A stretch of 64,000 nucleotides of DNA, taken from the NCBI GenBank assembly GCA_013032095.1, contig WQBJ01000008.1, positions 89,756 through 153,755 on the forward strand. The letters are read 5' to 3'. Shown here one piece after another: positions 1-7,644 of this stretch; positions within the stretch are counted from its first letter, which is position 1; the number at the start of each line of letters is the position of its first letter. Source of the DNA: Ruegeria atlantica (lineage in GTDB: Bacteria; Pseudomonadota; Alphaproteobacteria; Rhodobacterales; Rhodobacteraceae). The translations under genes were made by a program, and so were the position numbers. The notes below the pieces were generated by a model. The model made no database searches, had not been told where the DNA came from, and saw only the letters and a program-made list of their open reading frames with translations.

Positions 1-219
1 GCCTTGTTCTCGCATGGCACGGCCCGGGCGTGAGCCTTGGGGATTTCTATCTTGTCTGGCCACAATCTCGTGCGGAATCCGAACCGCTCAGATCATTCCG
101 CGTTTGGCTACAAGGACAAATTGACCACGCCCCGAGCCCTTAACAATGAGGTGCCGAGATTCTGCGCGGCCTTCGGCTTTGCGTCCTGCGGACGGCAGGG
201 GGGAGTTTCCCTGAGCTGT
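1..219. other. No gene recognised at left edge
   Basis: This stretch lies downstream of the acyl-CoA dehydrogenase on the minus strand. The open frames in it are short and look like no known family. It probably holds the 3' flank of the dehydrogenase transcript. I see no clear hairpin with a T run. Confidence 0.4.
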
Positions 220-1377
220 TTAAGTGTCGATCGACCGGGCGATGAGTTCCTTCATGATCTCATTGGTACCGCCATAGATCATCTGAACCCGCGCATCCGC
301 GTAGAGACGCGCGATCGGGTATTCCATCATGAATCCATAACCGCCGAATAGCTGAAGGCATTCGTGCATGATCTCGTTCTGAACTTCCGAGCCCCAATAC
401 TTCACCATCGACGCCGTTGCCGCGTCCAAGGTGCCCGCCTCCAGCCGTGCGATGCAGTCATTGACAAAGCTTCGCAGAACCTCGGCCTTGGTCTTGCATT
501 CAGCCAACTTGAACCGCGTGTTCTGGAAATCCATCACACGCTGGCCGAACGCCTTGCGCTCCTGTGTGTACTTTACTGTCTCGCCAATGGCGAAGTCGAT
601 CGCGCCCAGCGCCCCAATGCCGATGGTCAAACGCTCCCATGGCAGTTGGTTCATCATCTGATAGAAACCTTGCCCCTCTTCGGCGCCCAGAAGGTTGGTC
701 ATCGGCACTTTGACGTCTTCAAAGAACAGTTCAGCCGTGTCGTTGGCCTTCATTCCCAACTTCTTGAGATTTCGACCCTTGCGGAACCCTTCGGCTCCCT
801 CCGTTTCGACAGCGACCAAAGATACGCCTTTGGAGCCCTGCGACTTGTCAGTTTTGCAGGCCACAAGGATCAGGTCCGCCGACTGGCCATTGGTTATGAA
901 TATCTTGGACCCGTTAAGACGGTATGAGTTTCCGTCCTTGTCAGCGGTCGTGCGAATGGATTGCACATCCGATCCGGTTCCAGGCTCAGTCATCGCCAAC
1001 GCGCCGACCATTTCGCCCGAAGCCAGTTTTGGCAACCATTTCTGCTTTTGATCCTCGCTGCCGTAAGCGGTGATGTAGTGGGTCACGATGGACTGGATCG
1101 CATAGCCCCAGCCGCAATCCCCATGTGAGGATTGCGCGTACAACGTGACTGCATCAAAACCAATTCCACCGCCGACACCGCCAAATGCCTCAGGGATCGC
1201 CCCGGCCATCAATCCCATTTCCCCGGCCTTGTGCCAGAAGTCACGATCGACGACGCCGTTCTCGGTCCAGCGGTCGATATTAGGCACTAGTTCATCTTCG
1301 ATGAACCGGTCCGCCATTTCAGCGAACATCTGGTGTTCCTCGGTCACCCAAGCTGCGGTCGTGGTAAATAACGGCAT
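220..1377 (-). CDS. Acyl-CoA dehydrogenase (long-chain/isovaleryl-like)
   Basis: A flavin enzyme of about 385 residues that oxidises an acyl-CoA to the trans-2-enoyl-CoA in the cytoplasm. The N-terminal helical domain is followed by the middle beta-domain signature (AMTEPGTGSDVQSI) and the C-terminal helical bundle with RKAFGQRV and QLFGGYGFMMEYP. The C-terminal motif is YGGTNEI rather than the YEGT of medium-chain enzymes, so the catalytic glutamate is not there. By analogy with long-chain and isovaleryl enzymes it probably lies in the LPWERL segment (inference). The start at MPLFTTT was chosen because GGGAGGG lies just upstream; the frame extends 18 codons further without a better site. The neighbouring TetR gene may regulate it. 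Substrate unknown. Confidence 0.9.
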   Translation of the reverse strand: MPLFTTTAAWVTEEHQMFAEMADRFIEDELVPNIDRWTENGVVDRDFWHKAGEMGLMAGAIPEAFGGVGGGIGFDAVTLYAQSSHGDCGWGYAIQSIVTHYITAYGSEDQKQKWLPKLASGEMVGALAMTEPGTGSDVQSIRTTADKDGNSYRLNGSKIFITNGQSADLILVACKTDKSQGSKGVSLVAVETEGAEGFRKGRNLKKLGMKANDTAELFFEDVKVPMTNLLGAEEGQGFYQMMNQLPWERLTIGIGALGAIDFAIGETVKYTQERKAFGQRVMDFQNTRFKLAECKTKAEVLRSFVNDCIARLEAGTLDAATASMVKYWGSEVQNEIMHECLQLFGGYGFMMEYPIARLYADARVQMIYGGTNEIMKELIARSIDT

Positions 1378-1474
1378 GCGACACCCTCCCCGTTCTTCTT
1401 CCAGATCAAAGTAGCTGGGGTGTCCGCGCAATCCAATGCGCCCAAGGCGCTGTAACGCAACGTCCTTTCAATGC

Positions 1475-2038
1475 TCAGGCCATCGCGGTGTCCAGCAAAA
1501 CTTGCGCGGCCGCCTTGGCATCTCGCGCCGGGTCACAGGATTTCAGGAACACCGCGGTCACAATTGCACCTTCCTGCAACAACAGAATCTGACAGGCCAG
1601 ATTTTCCGGCTCACGCGCTCCGGCCTGACGCGCCAAATCGGTGAAGTGATCCAGCATGATCCGTTTGTGTTCGGCCGATTGCTTGTGGATCGGGTGATCC
1701 CGCTCCTGAAACTCTGCTCCGGCTTTTATGAACATGCAGCCACGATACTCTTCTTCCTGAAACCATTCGCCGAGCACGTCGAAACTGGCCAACAGCTGAC
1801 CCGCTGGGGAATCCGACATCTCGCCGATACGGCGCAGGAAATTTTCGCGGAAGCTTTCGTCCCGCAACTGCAGGGCCGCCAGAATCAGATCCTCTTTGGT
1901 GCGGAAATGTTTGTACATCGAGGTCTTGGACACACCCGTTTCCACCACCAGTTTGTCCATTCCGGTGGCATGAAACCCGTCACGGTAAAAGACCTGCAAG
2001 GCCTTGCGAACCAGCTCGTCGCGTTTGTTGGGGCGCAT
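1475..2038 (-). CDS. TetR family transcriptional regulator
   Basis: A repressor-type regulator of 187 residues. The N-terminal TetR helix-turn-helix is clear (about residues 8-50: KALQVFYRDGFHATG, then VSKTSMYKHFRTKEDL). The rest is the helical ligand-binding and dimer domain, with ligand unknown. The start at MRPNKRD gives the usual TetR length; the open frame runs 21 codons further upstream through the operator region. It is transcribed divergently from a DUF1348/flavin-oxidase pair and lies next to an acyl-CoA dehydrogenase. Three near-identical palindromes in the divergent region suggest that it controls itself and the pair (inference). Confidence 0.9.
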   Translation of the reverse strand: MRPNKRDELVRKALQVFYRDGFHATGMDKLVVETGVSKTSMYKHFRTKEDLILAALQLRDESFRENFLRRIGEMSDSPAGQLLASFDVLGEWFQEEEYRGCMFIKAGAEFQERDHPIHKQSAEHKRIMLDHFTDLARQAGAREPENLACQILLLQEGAIVTAVFLKSCDPARDAKAAAQVLLDTAMA

Positions 2039-2053
2039 AAATCGGCTCCTAAG

Positions 2054-2069
2054 TGTACAGATCAGTACA
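2054..2069. promoter_or_regulatory. TetR operator O1
   Basis: The palindrome TGTACAGATCAGTACA fits TGTAC-N-GATC-N-GTACA in every fixed position. It lies 15 bp upstream of the chosen TetR start, where a bound repressor would block the TetR gene itself. Assignment to the neighbouring TetR protein is inferred from position and repetition. Confidence 0.7.
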
Positions 2070-2140
2070 TAATTAACATCGCCCTGAACTACAACCTTCA
2101 AGCGAACTCGGCATTGAATTCAAAATAAGACTTGCAAAAG

Positions 2141-2156
2141 TTTACCGATCAGTACA
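2141..2156. promoter_or_regulatory. TetR operator O2
   Basis: TTTACCGATCAGTACA, a second copy of the TGTAC-N-GATC-N-GTACA palindrome with one base changed in the left arm. It lies on the side of the divergent DUF1348 gene, 87 bp downstream of O1. Confidence 0.65.
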
Positions 2157-2170
2157 CATTGACCATAAGA

Positions 2171-2186
2171 TGTACCGATCTGTCAA
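2171..2186. promoter_or_regulatory. TetR operator O3
   Basis: TGTACCGATCTGTCAA, a third copy with a perfect left arm and a degenerate right arm. It starts exactly 30 bp after O2, close to three helical turns, which would allow side-by-side binding of two dimers on one DNA face. Confidence 0.6.
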
Positions 2187-2281
2187 CCTTGGAGCAATCT
2201 GATGCGACGCCGTGCCAGCCTTATCTCTCCCCAGTATGTCCCAATCCTTTTGACCCTGGCTTTGATTGCGGCAGCGTTGAC

Positions 2282-2761
2282 ATGAAGGACCACGCGATCA
2301 GCCGCCCTCCGATGCCGCCGTTCTCGCAGGAAACCGCGGTCCAAAAGGTCCGCATGGCCGAAAACGCCTGGAACAGCCGCGACGCGGATGTAGTGACCCC
2401 GGCCTATACCGAGGACAGCGAATGGAGGAATCGTGCGGAGTTCCTCAGCGGTCACGCCGATATCCACGCCTTTCTCACCCGGAAGTGGAACAAAGAGCTG
2501 GAGTATCGGCTAATCAAGGAACTGTGGGCTTATTCCGGCAACCGTATCGCCGTGCGCTATGCTTATGAATGGCGCGACGACAGCGGCCAATGGTTTCGCT
2601 CCTATGGCAATGAGAATTGGGAATTTGCCGAGGATGGCCGGATGGCCAAACGGCACGCCTCACTGAACGATCTGCCGATTCCCGAAGAAGACCGCTTGTT
2701 CCACTGGACACAAGGCCCACGCCCTGATGACCATCCCGGCCTGTCTGATCTGGGGCTCTGA
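2282..2761 (+). CDS. DUF1348 / NTF2-like (SnoaL-fold) protein
   Basis: A protein of about 159 residues with the DUF1348 pattern of the NTF2-like fold: [23 protein letters not shown] near the N-terminus, [10 protein letters not shown], and [14 protein letters not shown] with an H-A-S-L-N-D stretch. The family forms small alpha+beta barrels with a central pocket; its members have no agreed reaction. The start at MKDHAIS fits the family length; in-frame sequence further upstream crosses operators O2 and O3 and is unlikely to be coding. It is followed 10 bp later by the flavin-oxidase gene, so the two are probably co-transcribed and repressed by the divergent TetR protein. Confidence 0.8.
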   Translation: MKDHAISRPPMPPFSQETAVQKVRMAENAWNSRDADVVTPAYTEDSEWRNRAEFLSGHADIHAFLTRKWNKELEYRLIKELWAYSGNRIAVRYAYEWRDDSGQWFRSYGNENWEFAEDGRMAKRHASLNDLPIPEEDRLFHWTQGPRPDDHPGLSDLGL

Positions 2762-2771
2762 AAGGACAAGT

Positions 2772-3392
2772 ATGCCGCGCGCCTTTTCCGAACTGACCTT
2801 CACCCCTGCCGTCCGCGCGCATCAGGAGAGGATGGGTTCGGCCAAGACCTACGCGAAATTCGTCGAGGATGGCCCGCAACAAGGCCACCAGATCGGCCCG
2901 ACGGAAAAGGCATTTATCGAGGCACGCGACGGGTTCTATCAGTCCACCGTATCCGAGACCGGCTGGCCCTATGTGCAATATCGCGGCGGGCCGGTCGGGT
3001 TTCTGAAGGTGCTTGGTCCGCAGACCATTGGGTACGCCGATTTCTCGGGCAACAAACAGTATATCTCGCGCGGAAATTTGGACGGGAATGACCGTATCGC
3101 CCTGATCCTGATGGATTATGCCAATCAGCGGCGTCTCAAGATTCTGGGGCGGGTCGAATTTACCGAAGGTGAGACCGCCGCATCCAGCCTTTACCCCGAA
3201 GGGGCGGAAGCCCCCGCCGAGCGCGCAGCCGTGATCCGGGTGGATGCGCTGGACTGGAATTGCCCGCGCCACATCACGCCGCGCTTTACCGAAGCCGAGT
3301 TGCGCCCGCACCTGAACGCGCTTGGAAAGCAATTGGCGCAGCTTCAAGCCGAAAACGAAAAGCTGAAGCAAGAATTGGCCAAATACACCTGA
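2772..3392 (+). CDS. Pyridoxamine 5'-phosphate oxidase-like FMN-binding protein
   Basis: A 206-residue protein of the FMN-binding split-barrel family. It shows the hallmark run GWPYVQYRGGPVGF (about residues 62-75), then GYADFSGNKQYIS and a segment ending RVDALDWNCPRHI. The last 25 residues are a short heptad-like coiled coil (LAQLQAENEKLKQEL), which may support dimer formation. The start has an AAAGGA site and gives the usual family start; an earlier in-frame start would overlap the DUF1348 gene. It probably acts as a cytoplasmic flavin reductase or oxidase. Together with the DUF1348 gene it forms a two-gene unit under the triple operator. Confidence 0.85.
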   Translation: MPRAFSELTFTPAVRAHQERMGSAKTYAKFVEDGPQQGHQIGPTEKAFIEARDGFYQSTVSETGWPYVQYRGGPVGFLKVLGPQTIGYADFSGNKQYISRGNLDGNDRIALILMDYANQRRLKILGRVEFTEGETAASSLYPEGAEAPAERAAVIRVDALDWNCPRHITPRFTEAELRPHLNALGKQLAQLQAENEKLKQELAKYT

Positions 3393-3442
3393 CCCCCGCT
3401 GCGCCGGACTAACGGGCACAGCAGAAATGAGGAGCCCCGCCC

Positions 3443-3604
3443 ATGCTGCAATCTGCTTTGAATGTTGTCAGCTTATGTCTTATTGGGGCTGTTTTGTTGA
3501 TCGCGGCCGTGATGGTGGCTTTCTTTGCCTCGCCGCAGTCTGTGCGCACCTCCCCGCCCGTGTCATACGATTCACTGCTGCTGGAACGAATTTCGAACGA
3601 CTGA
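3443..3604 (+). CDS. 53-residue single-pass membrane peptide
   Basis: A small open frame starting MLQSALNVVS with one strong hydrophobic helix (about residues 8-29) and a short polar tail ending LLLERISND. A GAGGAG ribosome-binding site lies 8 bp upstream of the ATG. It sits between the flavin-oxidase gene and the copper-responsive promoter. I do not recognise the family. A single-pass topology and a good initiation site support it being real, but there is no homology evidence. Confidence 0.5.
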   Translation: MLQSALNVVSLCLIGAVLLIAAVMVAFFASPQSVRTSPPVSYDSLLLERISND

Positions 3605-3643
3605 CAGGCACAGCTGGCTTGAGAAGAATTCTAACATGACCCC

Positions 3644-3673
3644 TTGACCTTCCCGTGACTGGAACCCTCATTT
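3644..3673 (+). promoter_or_regulatory. CueR/MerR-type copper-responsive promoter
   Basis: A TTGACC -35 element overlaps a dyad, TTCC-N7-GGAA, set in an over-long spacer before a weak -10 around TCATTT. MerR-family activators work on this arrangement, untwisting a spacer of about 19 bp. It precedes copA, whose operon encodes a CueR-type protein. The exact -10 is uncertain. Confidence 0.65.
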
Positions 3674-3695
3674 GGAGGGTGTACGAAGACACAGG

Positions 3696-6179
3696 ATGAG
3701 TCGGATGGCCACGCCACAGGCAATACAGTTGAAAATTAATGGTATGGGGTGCGCCTCCTGTGTCGGGCGCGTGGAAACCGCGCTGCGCGACGTATCAGGA
3801 GTGTCAGACGCCTCGGTCAACTTCGCAACCGAGACTGCACATGTCACTTTTGACGGTGAGATCGGTGCACTGATCGATGCCTTGACCCACGCGGGCTATC
3901 CGGCGGAGGTCCGGCAAACGACCCTAAGCATCGGCAGGATGAACTGTGCCTCGTGCGTGTCAAAAATCGAGCGGGCGTTGACCTCCGCCCCTTCGGTGGT
4001 TGAAGCCCAGGTTAATCTGGCCACCGAAAGCGCCCAAGTCACTTATGTCGACGGCGTCACCGATCCGCAGGCACTGGCTCAGCTCTGTACAGATATCGGC
4101 TATCCGGCACGCGTAGCTAACATGGCCACCGATGCCCCAGACGACCGAACCAAAGAGGCCCACACCCTCACACGCGCGACGGTGATTGCAGCCGTGCTGG
4201 CGCTGCCCGTGTTCGTGCTCGAGATGGGCGGACATATGATCCCTGCTTTCCACCACTGGGTACAGGCCACCATCGGGACGCAAACCAGCCATCTGATTCA
4301 GTTCGCACTGACCTCGGTGCTTTTGCTGGGTCCGGGGCGGGTATTCTATGCCAAAGGCATTCCTTCTTTGCTGCGCGGTTCTCCGGATATGAATGCGCTT
4401 GTGGCTCTGGGGACGGGGGCAGCTTACCTGTTCTCAGTCACCGCCACCTTTGCACCGCAGATTCTGCCACCCGGCAGCGCCAATGTGTATTTCGAGGCCG
4501 CTTCGGTCATCGTGGTCCTTATCCTGCTGGGTCGGGTGATGGAGGCACGCGCCAAAGGCCGAACCGGGGCCGCAATCCGCAAATTGGTGGGACTCCAGCC
4601 CAAAACAGCGCGGGTCGAGATGGATGGGCGTACAATCAACCGCCCGATTGCCGACATCACAGTTGGCGACATTCTACAGATCCGCCCTGGTGAAAGGGTC
4701 CCTGTGGATGGTGACGTGCTGGAAGGCACCTCGTATGTCGATGAAAGCATGATCACAGGCGAGCCTGTACCCGTTGGCAAGTCACCTTCCGACCAAGTTG
4801 TCGGTGGCACGGTGAATGGCACCGGAGCGCTGCGCATGCGCGCCACGCGGGTTGGGTCCGATACGGTTCTGGCGCAAGTCATCCGAATGGTCGAGCAAGC
4901 ACAGGGGGCCAAGCTTCCGATTCAAGGGCTGGTTGACCGTATCACCGCGAGGTTCGTACCGGTTGTTATCGCCGTCGCGCTTCTGACAATCGCTGTTTGG
5001 TTGATCTTTGGTCCTTCGCCCGCACTGCCGATGGCGCTGGTCACAGGTGTCTCGGTCTTAATCATCGCTTGCCCCTGCGCAATGGGGCTCGCGACACCGA
5101 CATCGATCATGGTGGGTACCGGCCGGGCGGCAGAGCTGGGCGTGCTTTTCCGCAAGGGCGATGCACTACAGCAATTGCAGGAAGCCAGAGTTATCGCCTT
5201 GGACAAGACAGGTACGCTGACGCTGGGACGGCCCGAGTTGGAGAACGTCTCAACGGTAAACGGTTTTGAACGCGACGCGGTGCTACGGCTGGCTGCGGCG
5301 GTCGAAGCGCGCTCGGAACACCCGATTGCCAATGCGATCACACGCGCGGGTCCAGCGGAATTGCCTAATCCATCCCAGTTTGAGTCCCTCACCGGGTTGG
5401 GCGTTCGGGCTAAGGTGGAAGGGCGCGATGTTCTGATCGGCTCACCCCGCCTGATGGCACAGAACGGTATCGAATTGAACGCCCTGACGACCGAAGCCGA
5501 CCAGCGCGCTAAAGAAGGCGCGACACCCTTGTTCGTTGCGATAGATGGTCAGGCAGCAGCGATGCTTGCGGTCTCGGATCCGGTGAAACCCGGCACGCAA
5601 CAAGCGTTGGAGCGCCTGCACGCGATGGGCCTGAAACTGGCTATGGTGACTGGCGACAATGCGCGTACCGCCCAGGCACTGGCCGACAAGTTGGGCATCG
5701 ACCATGTCACAGCCGAGGTTCTGCCGGACGGTAAACTGGCCGCAATCACCGCTTTGCGCGATCAGTTCGGTACTCTTGCCTTTGTCGGGGATGGCATCAA
5801 CGACGCTCCGGCGCTGGCGGCGGCGGATATAGGCGTCGCCATCGGCACCGGGACCGATGTAGCGATTGAAACGGCGGATGTGGTGCTGATGTCCGGCGAT
5901 CTGCGTGGTGTAGCCAATGCAGTCGAGATCAGCCGCAGAACCATGCGCAACATCCGTCAGAACCTTGGTTGGGCCTTTGGTTACAACATCCTGCTGATCC
6001 CTGTTGCCGCAGGAGTGCTGTACCCGTTCAGCGGCCACCTGTTGTCCCCTGCGCTCGCTGCCGGGGCCATGGCCTTATCCAGCGTGTTTGTTGTCTCGAA
6101 CGCGCTGCGTCTTCGGCGGGTGAGGGCGAGCCTGCCGGACGAGACCCAAAATCAGGTAAATCAAACGGTGACGACATGA
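3696..6179 (+). CDS. copA: Copper-exporting P1B-type ATPase
   Basis: An inner-membrane pump of about 827 residues that exports Cu(I) using ATP. It has two N-terminal heavy-metal domains (GMGCASC near residue 17 and RMNCASC near residue 81). These are followed by the membrane helices, the TGE actuator motif (MITGEPVP), the CPC metal site in [12 protein letters not shown], the phosphorylated DKTGTLT, the SEHPIA motif and [10 protein letters not shown]. All key residues are present. The start is one of two close ATGs (3696 or 3705), neither with an ideal ribosome site. It overlaps cueR by 4 bp (ATGA), so sensor and pump are translationally coupled behind a MerR-type promoter. Confidence 0.95.
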   Translation: MSRMATPQAIQLKINGMGCASCVGRVETALRDVSGVSDASVNFATETAHVTFDGEIGALIDALTHAGYPAEVRQTTLSIGRMNCASCVSKIERALTSAPSVVEAQVNLATESAQVTYVDGVTDPQALAQLCTDIGYPARVANMATDAPDDRTKEAHTLTRATVIAAVLALPVFVLEMGGHMIPAFHHWVQATIGTQTSHLIQFALTSVLLLGPGRVFYAKGIPSLLRGSPDMNALVALGTGAAYLFSVTATFAPQILPPGSANVYFEAASVIVVLILLGRVMEARAKGRTGAAIRKLVGLQPKTARVEMDGRTINRPIADITVGDILQIRPGERVPVDGDVLEGTSYVDESMITGEPVPVGKSPSDQVVGGTVNGTGALRMRATRVGSDTVLAQVIRMVEQAQGAKLPIQGLVDRITARFVPVVIAVALLTIAVWLIFGPSPALPMALVTGVSVLIIACPCAMGLATPTSIMVGTGRAAELGVLFRKGDALQQLQEARVIALDKTGTLTLGRPELENVSTVNGFERDAVLRLAAAVEARSEHPIANAITRAGPAELPNPSQFESLTGLGVRAKVEGRDVLIGSPRLMAQNGIELNALTTEADQRAKEGATPLFVAIDGQAAAMLAVSDPVKPGTQQALERLHAMGLKLAMVTGDNARTAQALADKLGIDHVTAEVLPDGKLAAITALRDQFGTLAFVGDGINDAPALAAADIGVAIGTGTDVAIETADVVLMSGDLRGVANAVEISRRTMRNIRQNLGWAFGYNILLIPVAAGVLYPFSGHLLSPALAAGAMALSSVFVVSNALRLRRVRASLPDETQNQVNQTVTT

Positions 6180-6565
6180 ATATTGGAGACGTGGCAACCC
6201 GGACCGGTCTGCCTGCCAAGACGATCCGGTATTACGAAGATATCAGCCTGATCAAACCGATGCGCGACGCCAACGGCTATCGCCGTTTTCGCGATCAGGA
6301 TGTGCACAAGCTGAACTTTCTCGGCCGTGCGCGTGCATTGGGGTTCACGATCGAAGATTGCCGCACCCTGATGGCGCTGTACGAAGACGAAACCCGCGCC
6401 AGTGCCGATGTCAAAAAGGTTGCTCGTGCCCATCTGGCGCAGATCGAGGCCAAGATCGCCGATCTCAATGCAATGCGTGACACGCTGGGTCATCTGATCG
6501 ACGCTTGCGCCGGGGATGACCGGCCGGATTGTCCGATCCTGCAGGATTTGGGCGGCAAAACCTGA
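6176..6565 (+). CDS. cueR: Cu(I)-responsive MerR regulator
   Basis: A 129-residue MerR-family activator. The N-terminal winged helix reads [21 protein letters not shown] and is followed by the [10 protein letters not shown] wing and a dimerisation helix. The C-terminal loop has Cys-X7-Cys (CAGDDRPDC), the metal-binding signature of CueR. This separates it from SoxR, ZntR and other MerR members. The ATG overlaps the copA stop. It very likely activates the MerR-type promoter upstream of copA, giving a self-regulated copper detoxification operon. Confidence 0.92.
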   Translation: MNIGDVATRTGLPAKTIRYYEDISLIKPMRDANGYRRFRDQDVHKLNFLGRARALGFTIEDCRTLMALYEDETRASADVKKVARAHLAQIEAKIADLNAMRDTLGHLIDACAGDDRPDCPILQDLGGKT

Positions 6566-6663
6566 CGCGGGGTTGCTCTTTGCGCGTGGCTTTGCTTTGT
6601 CTCTGACGGAAAATTTAGCCTTCCAAAACGAGATAGGCGCAGACAGCAGAGAGGATCACCAAT

Positions 6664-7536
6664 ATGACAAAAGTCGCGTTTCTGGGTCTGGGCGTCATGG
6701 GCTACCCTATGGCAGGCCACCTGCAGGCTGCAGGGCATCAGGTTACCGTCTATAATCGTACGACATCCAAGGCAGAAGCATGGGTTGCCGAACATGGCGG
6801 CGCTATGGGCAAGACCCCAGAAGAAGCCGCCAAGGGAGCCGAGATCGTTCTTGCTTGTGTGGGCAATGACGACGACTTGCGCAACGTATGCACAGGTGAA
6901 GGCGGGGCGTTTCACGGCATGTCTGAGGACGCGATCTTTGTCGATCACACCACGGTCTCGGCCAAGGTGACCTATGAACTGTACGACGTAGCCAAGGCTC
7001 GAGGGATCGCATTTGTTGACGCCCCGATTTCGGGTGGCCAGGCCGGGGCGGAAAACGGTGTTCTGTCGATCATGTGCGGTGGTGATCAAGCCGCCTATGA
7101 CACAGCCGAGCCAGTGATGCAGGTGTATTCGAAAATCTGCCGCCGGATCGGTGAAAGCGGTGCAGGGCAGCTCACCAAGATGAGCAATCAGATCGCCATA
7201 GCTGGTGTGGTTCAGGGTCTGAGCGAGGCGCTGCATTTCGCAGAAAAAGCCGGGCTGGATGGTCGCGCGGTGGTCGAAGTGATCAGTCAAGGCGCTGCCG
7301 GCAGTTGGCAGATGGTGAACCGGCACGAGACGATGCTGGACGATCATTTCGACTATGGCTTTGCGGTGGACTGGATGCGCAAGGACCTTGGAATCTGCCT
7401 GGACGAGGCAAATGACAACGGGGCGTCGCTGCCTCTGACGGCGTTGGTCGATCAGTTTTACAAGGATGTGCAGAAGCTGGGCGGTGGCCGGTGGGACACA
7501 TCCTCGTTGTTCAAACGGTTGCGCGCGTTGGACTGA
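6664..7536 (+). CDS. NAD(P)-dependent 3-hydroxyisobutyrate dehydrogenase-family protein
   Basis: A 290-residue beta-hydroxyacid dehydrogenase. The Rossmann motif GLGVMGYPMAGHL is at the N-terminus, the substrate-binding motif DAPISGGQAGAENG near residues 119-132, and the catalytic lysine in GAGQLTKMSNQ near residue 176. Length and motifs match 3-hydroxyisobutyrate dehydrogenase and tartronate semialdehyde reductase (GarR/GlxR), which cannot be told apart here. The gene stands alone, with a short gap before it and the fusion-enzyme gene 110 bp after it. Confidence 0.9.
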   Translation: MTKVAFLGLGVMGYPMAGHLQAAGHQVTVYNRTTSKAEAWVAEHGGAMGKTPEEAAKGAEIVLACVGNDDDLRNVCTGEGGAFHGMSEDAIFVDHTTVSAKVTYELYDVAKARGIAFVDAPISGGQAGAENGVLSIMCGGDQAAYDTAEPVMQVYSKICRRIGESGAGQLTKMSNQIAIAGVVQGLSEALHFAEKAGLDGRAVVEVISQGAAGSWQMVNRHETMLDDHFDYGFAVDWMRKDLGICLDEANDNGASLPLTALVDQFYKDVQKLGGGRWDTSSLFKRLRALD

Positions 7537-7562
7537 CAATAAAGCGGGCTGTCTGCCCCCTC

Positions 7563-7611
7563 TTGGCCCGTAGGGCCAATTCACCCCCGAGGATATTTTA
7601 AGCCAGATGAA
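7563..7611. repeat. Hairpin plus Rhodobacterales-type CCCCCGAGGATATTT repeat
   Basis: A perfect 7-bp hairpin (TTGGCCC, loop GTA, GGGCCAA; 7563-7579) is followed at once by TTCACCCCCGAGGATATTTT and then AAGCCAGATGAAG. The second part resembles a short sequence I recall as common between genes of Rhodobacterales; that is recollection, not a search. The hairpin with the T-rich stretch may also end transcription of the upstream dehydrogenase gene. Confidence 0.45.
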
Positions 7612-7644
7612 GGGGGTCCCGATGACAGAAGGACAGGGAATCGG

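Noticed and set aside
1436..2128. 230-codon plus-strand frame
   Set aside because: It is the antisense shadow of the TetR gene and covers the operators.
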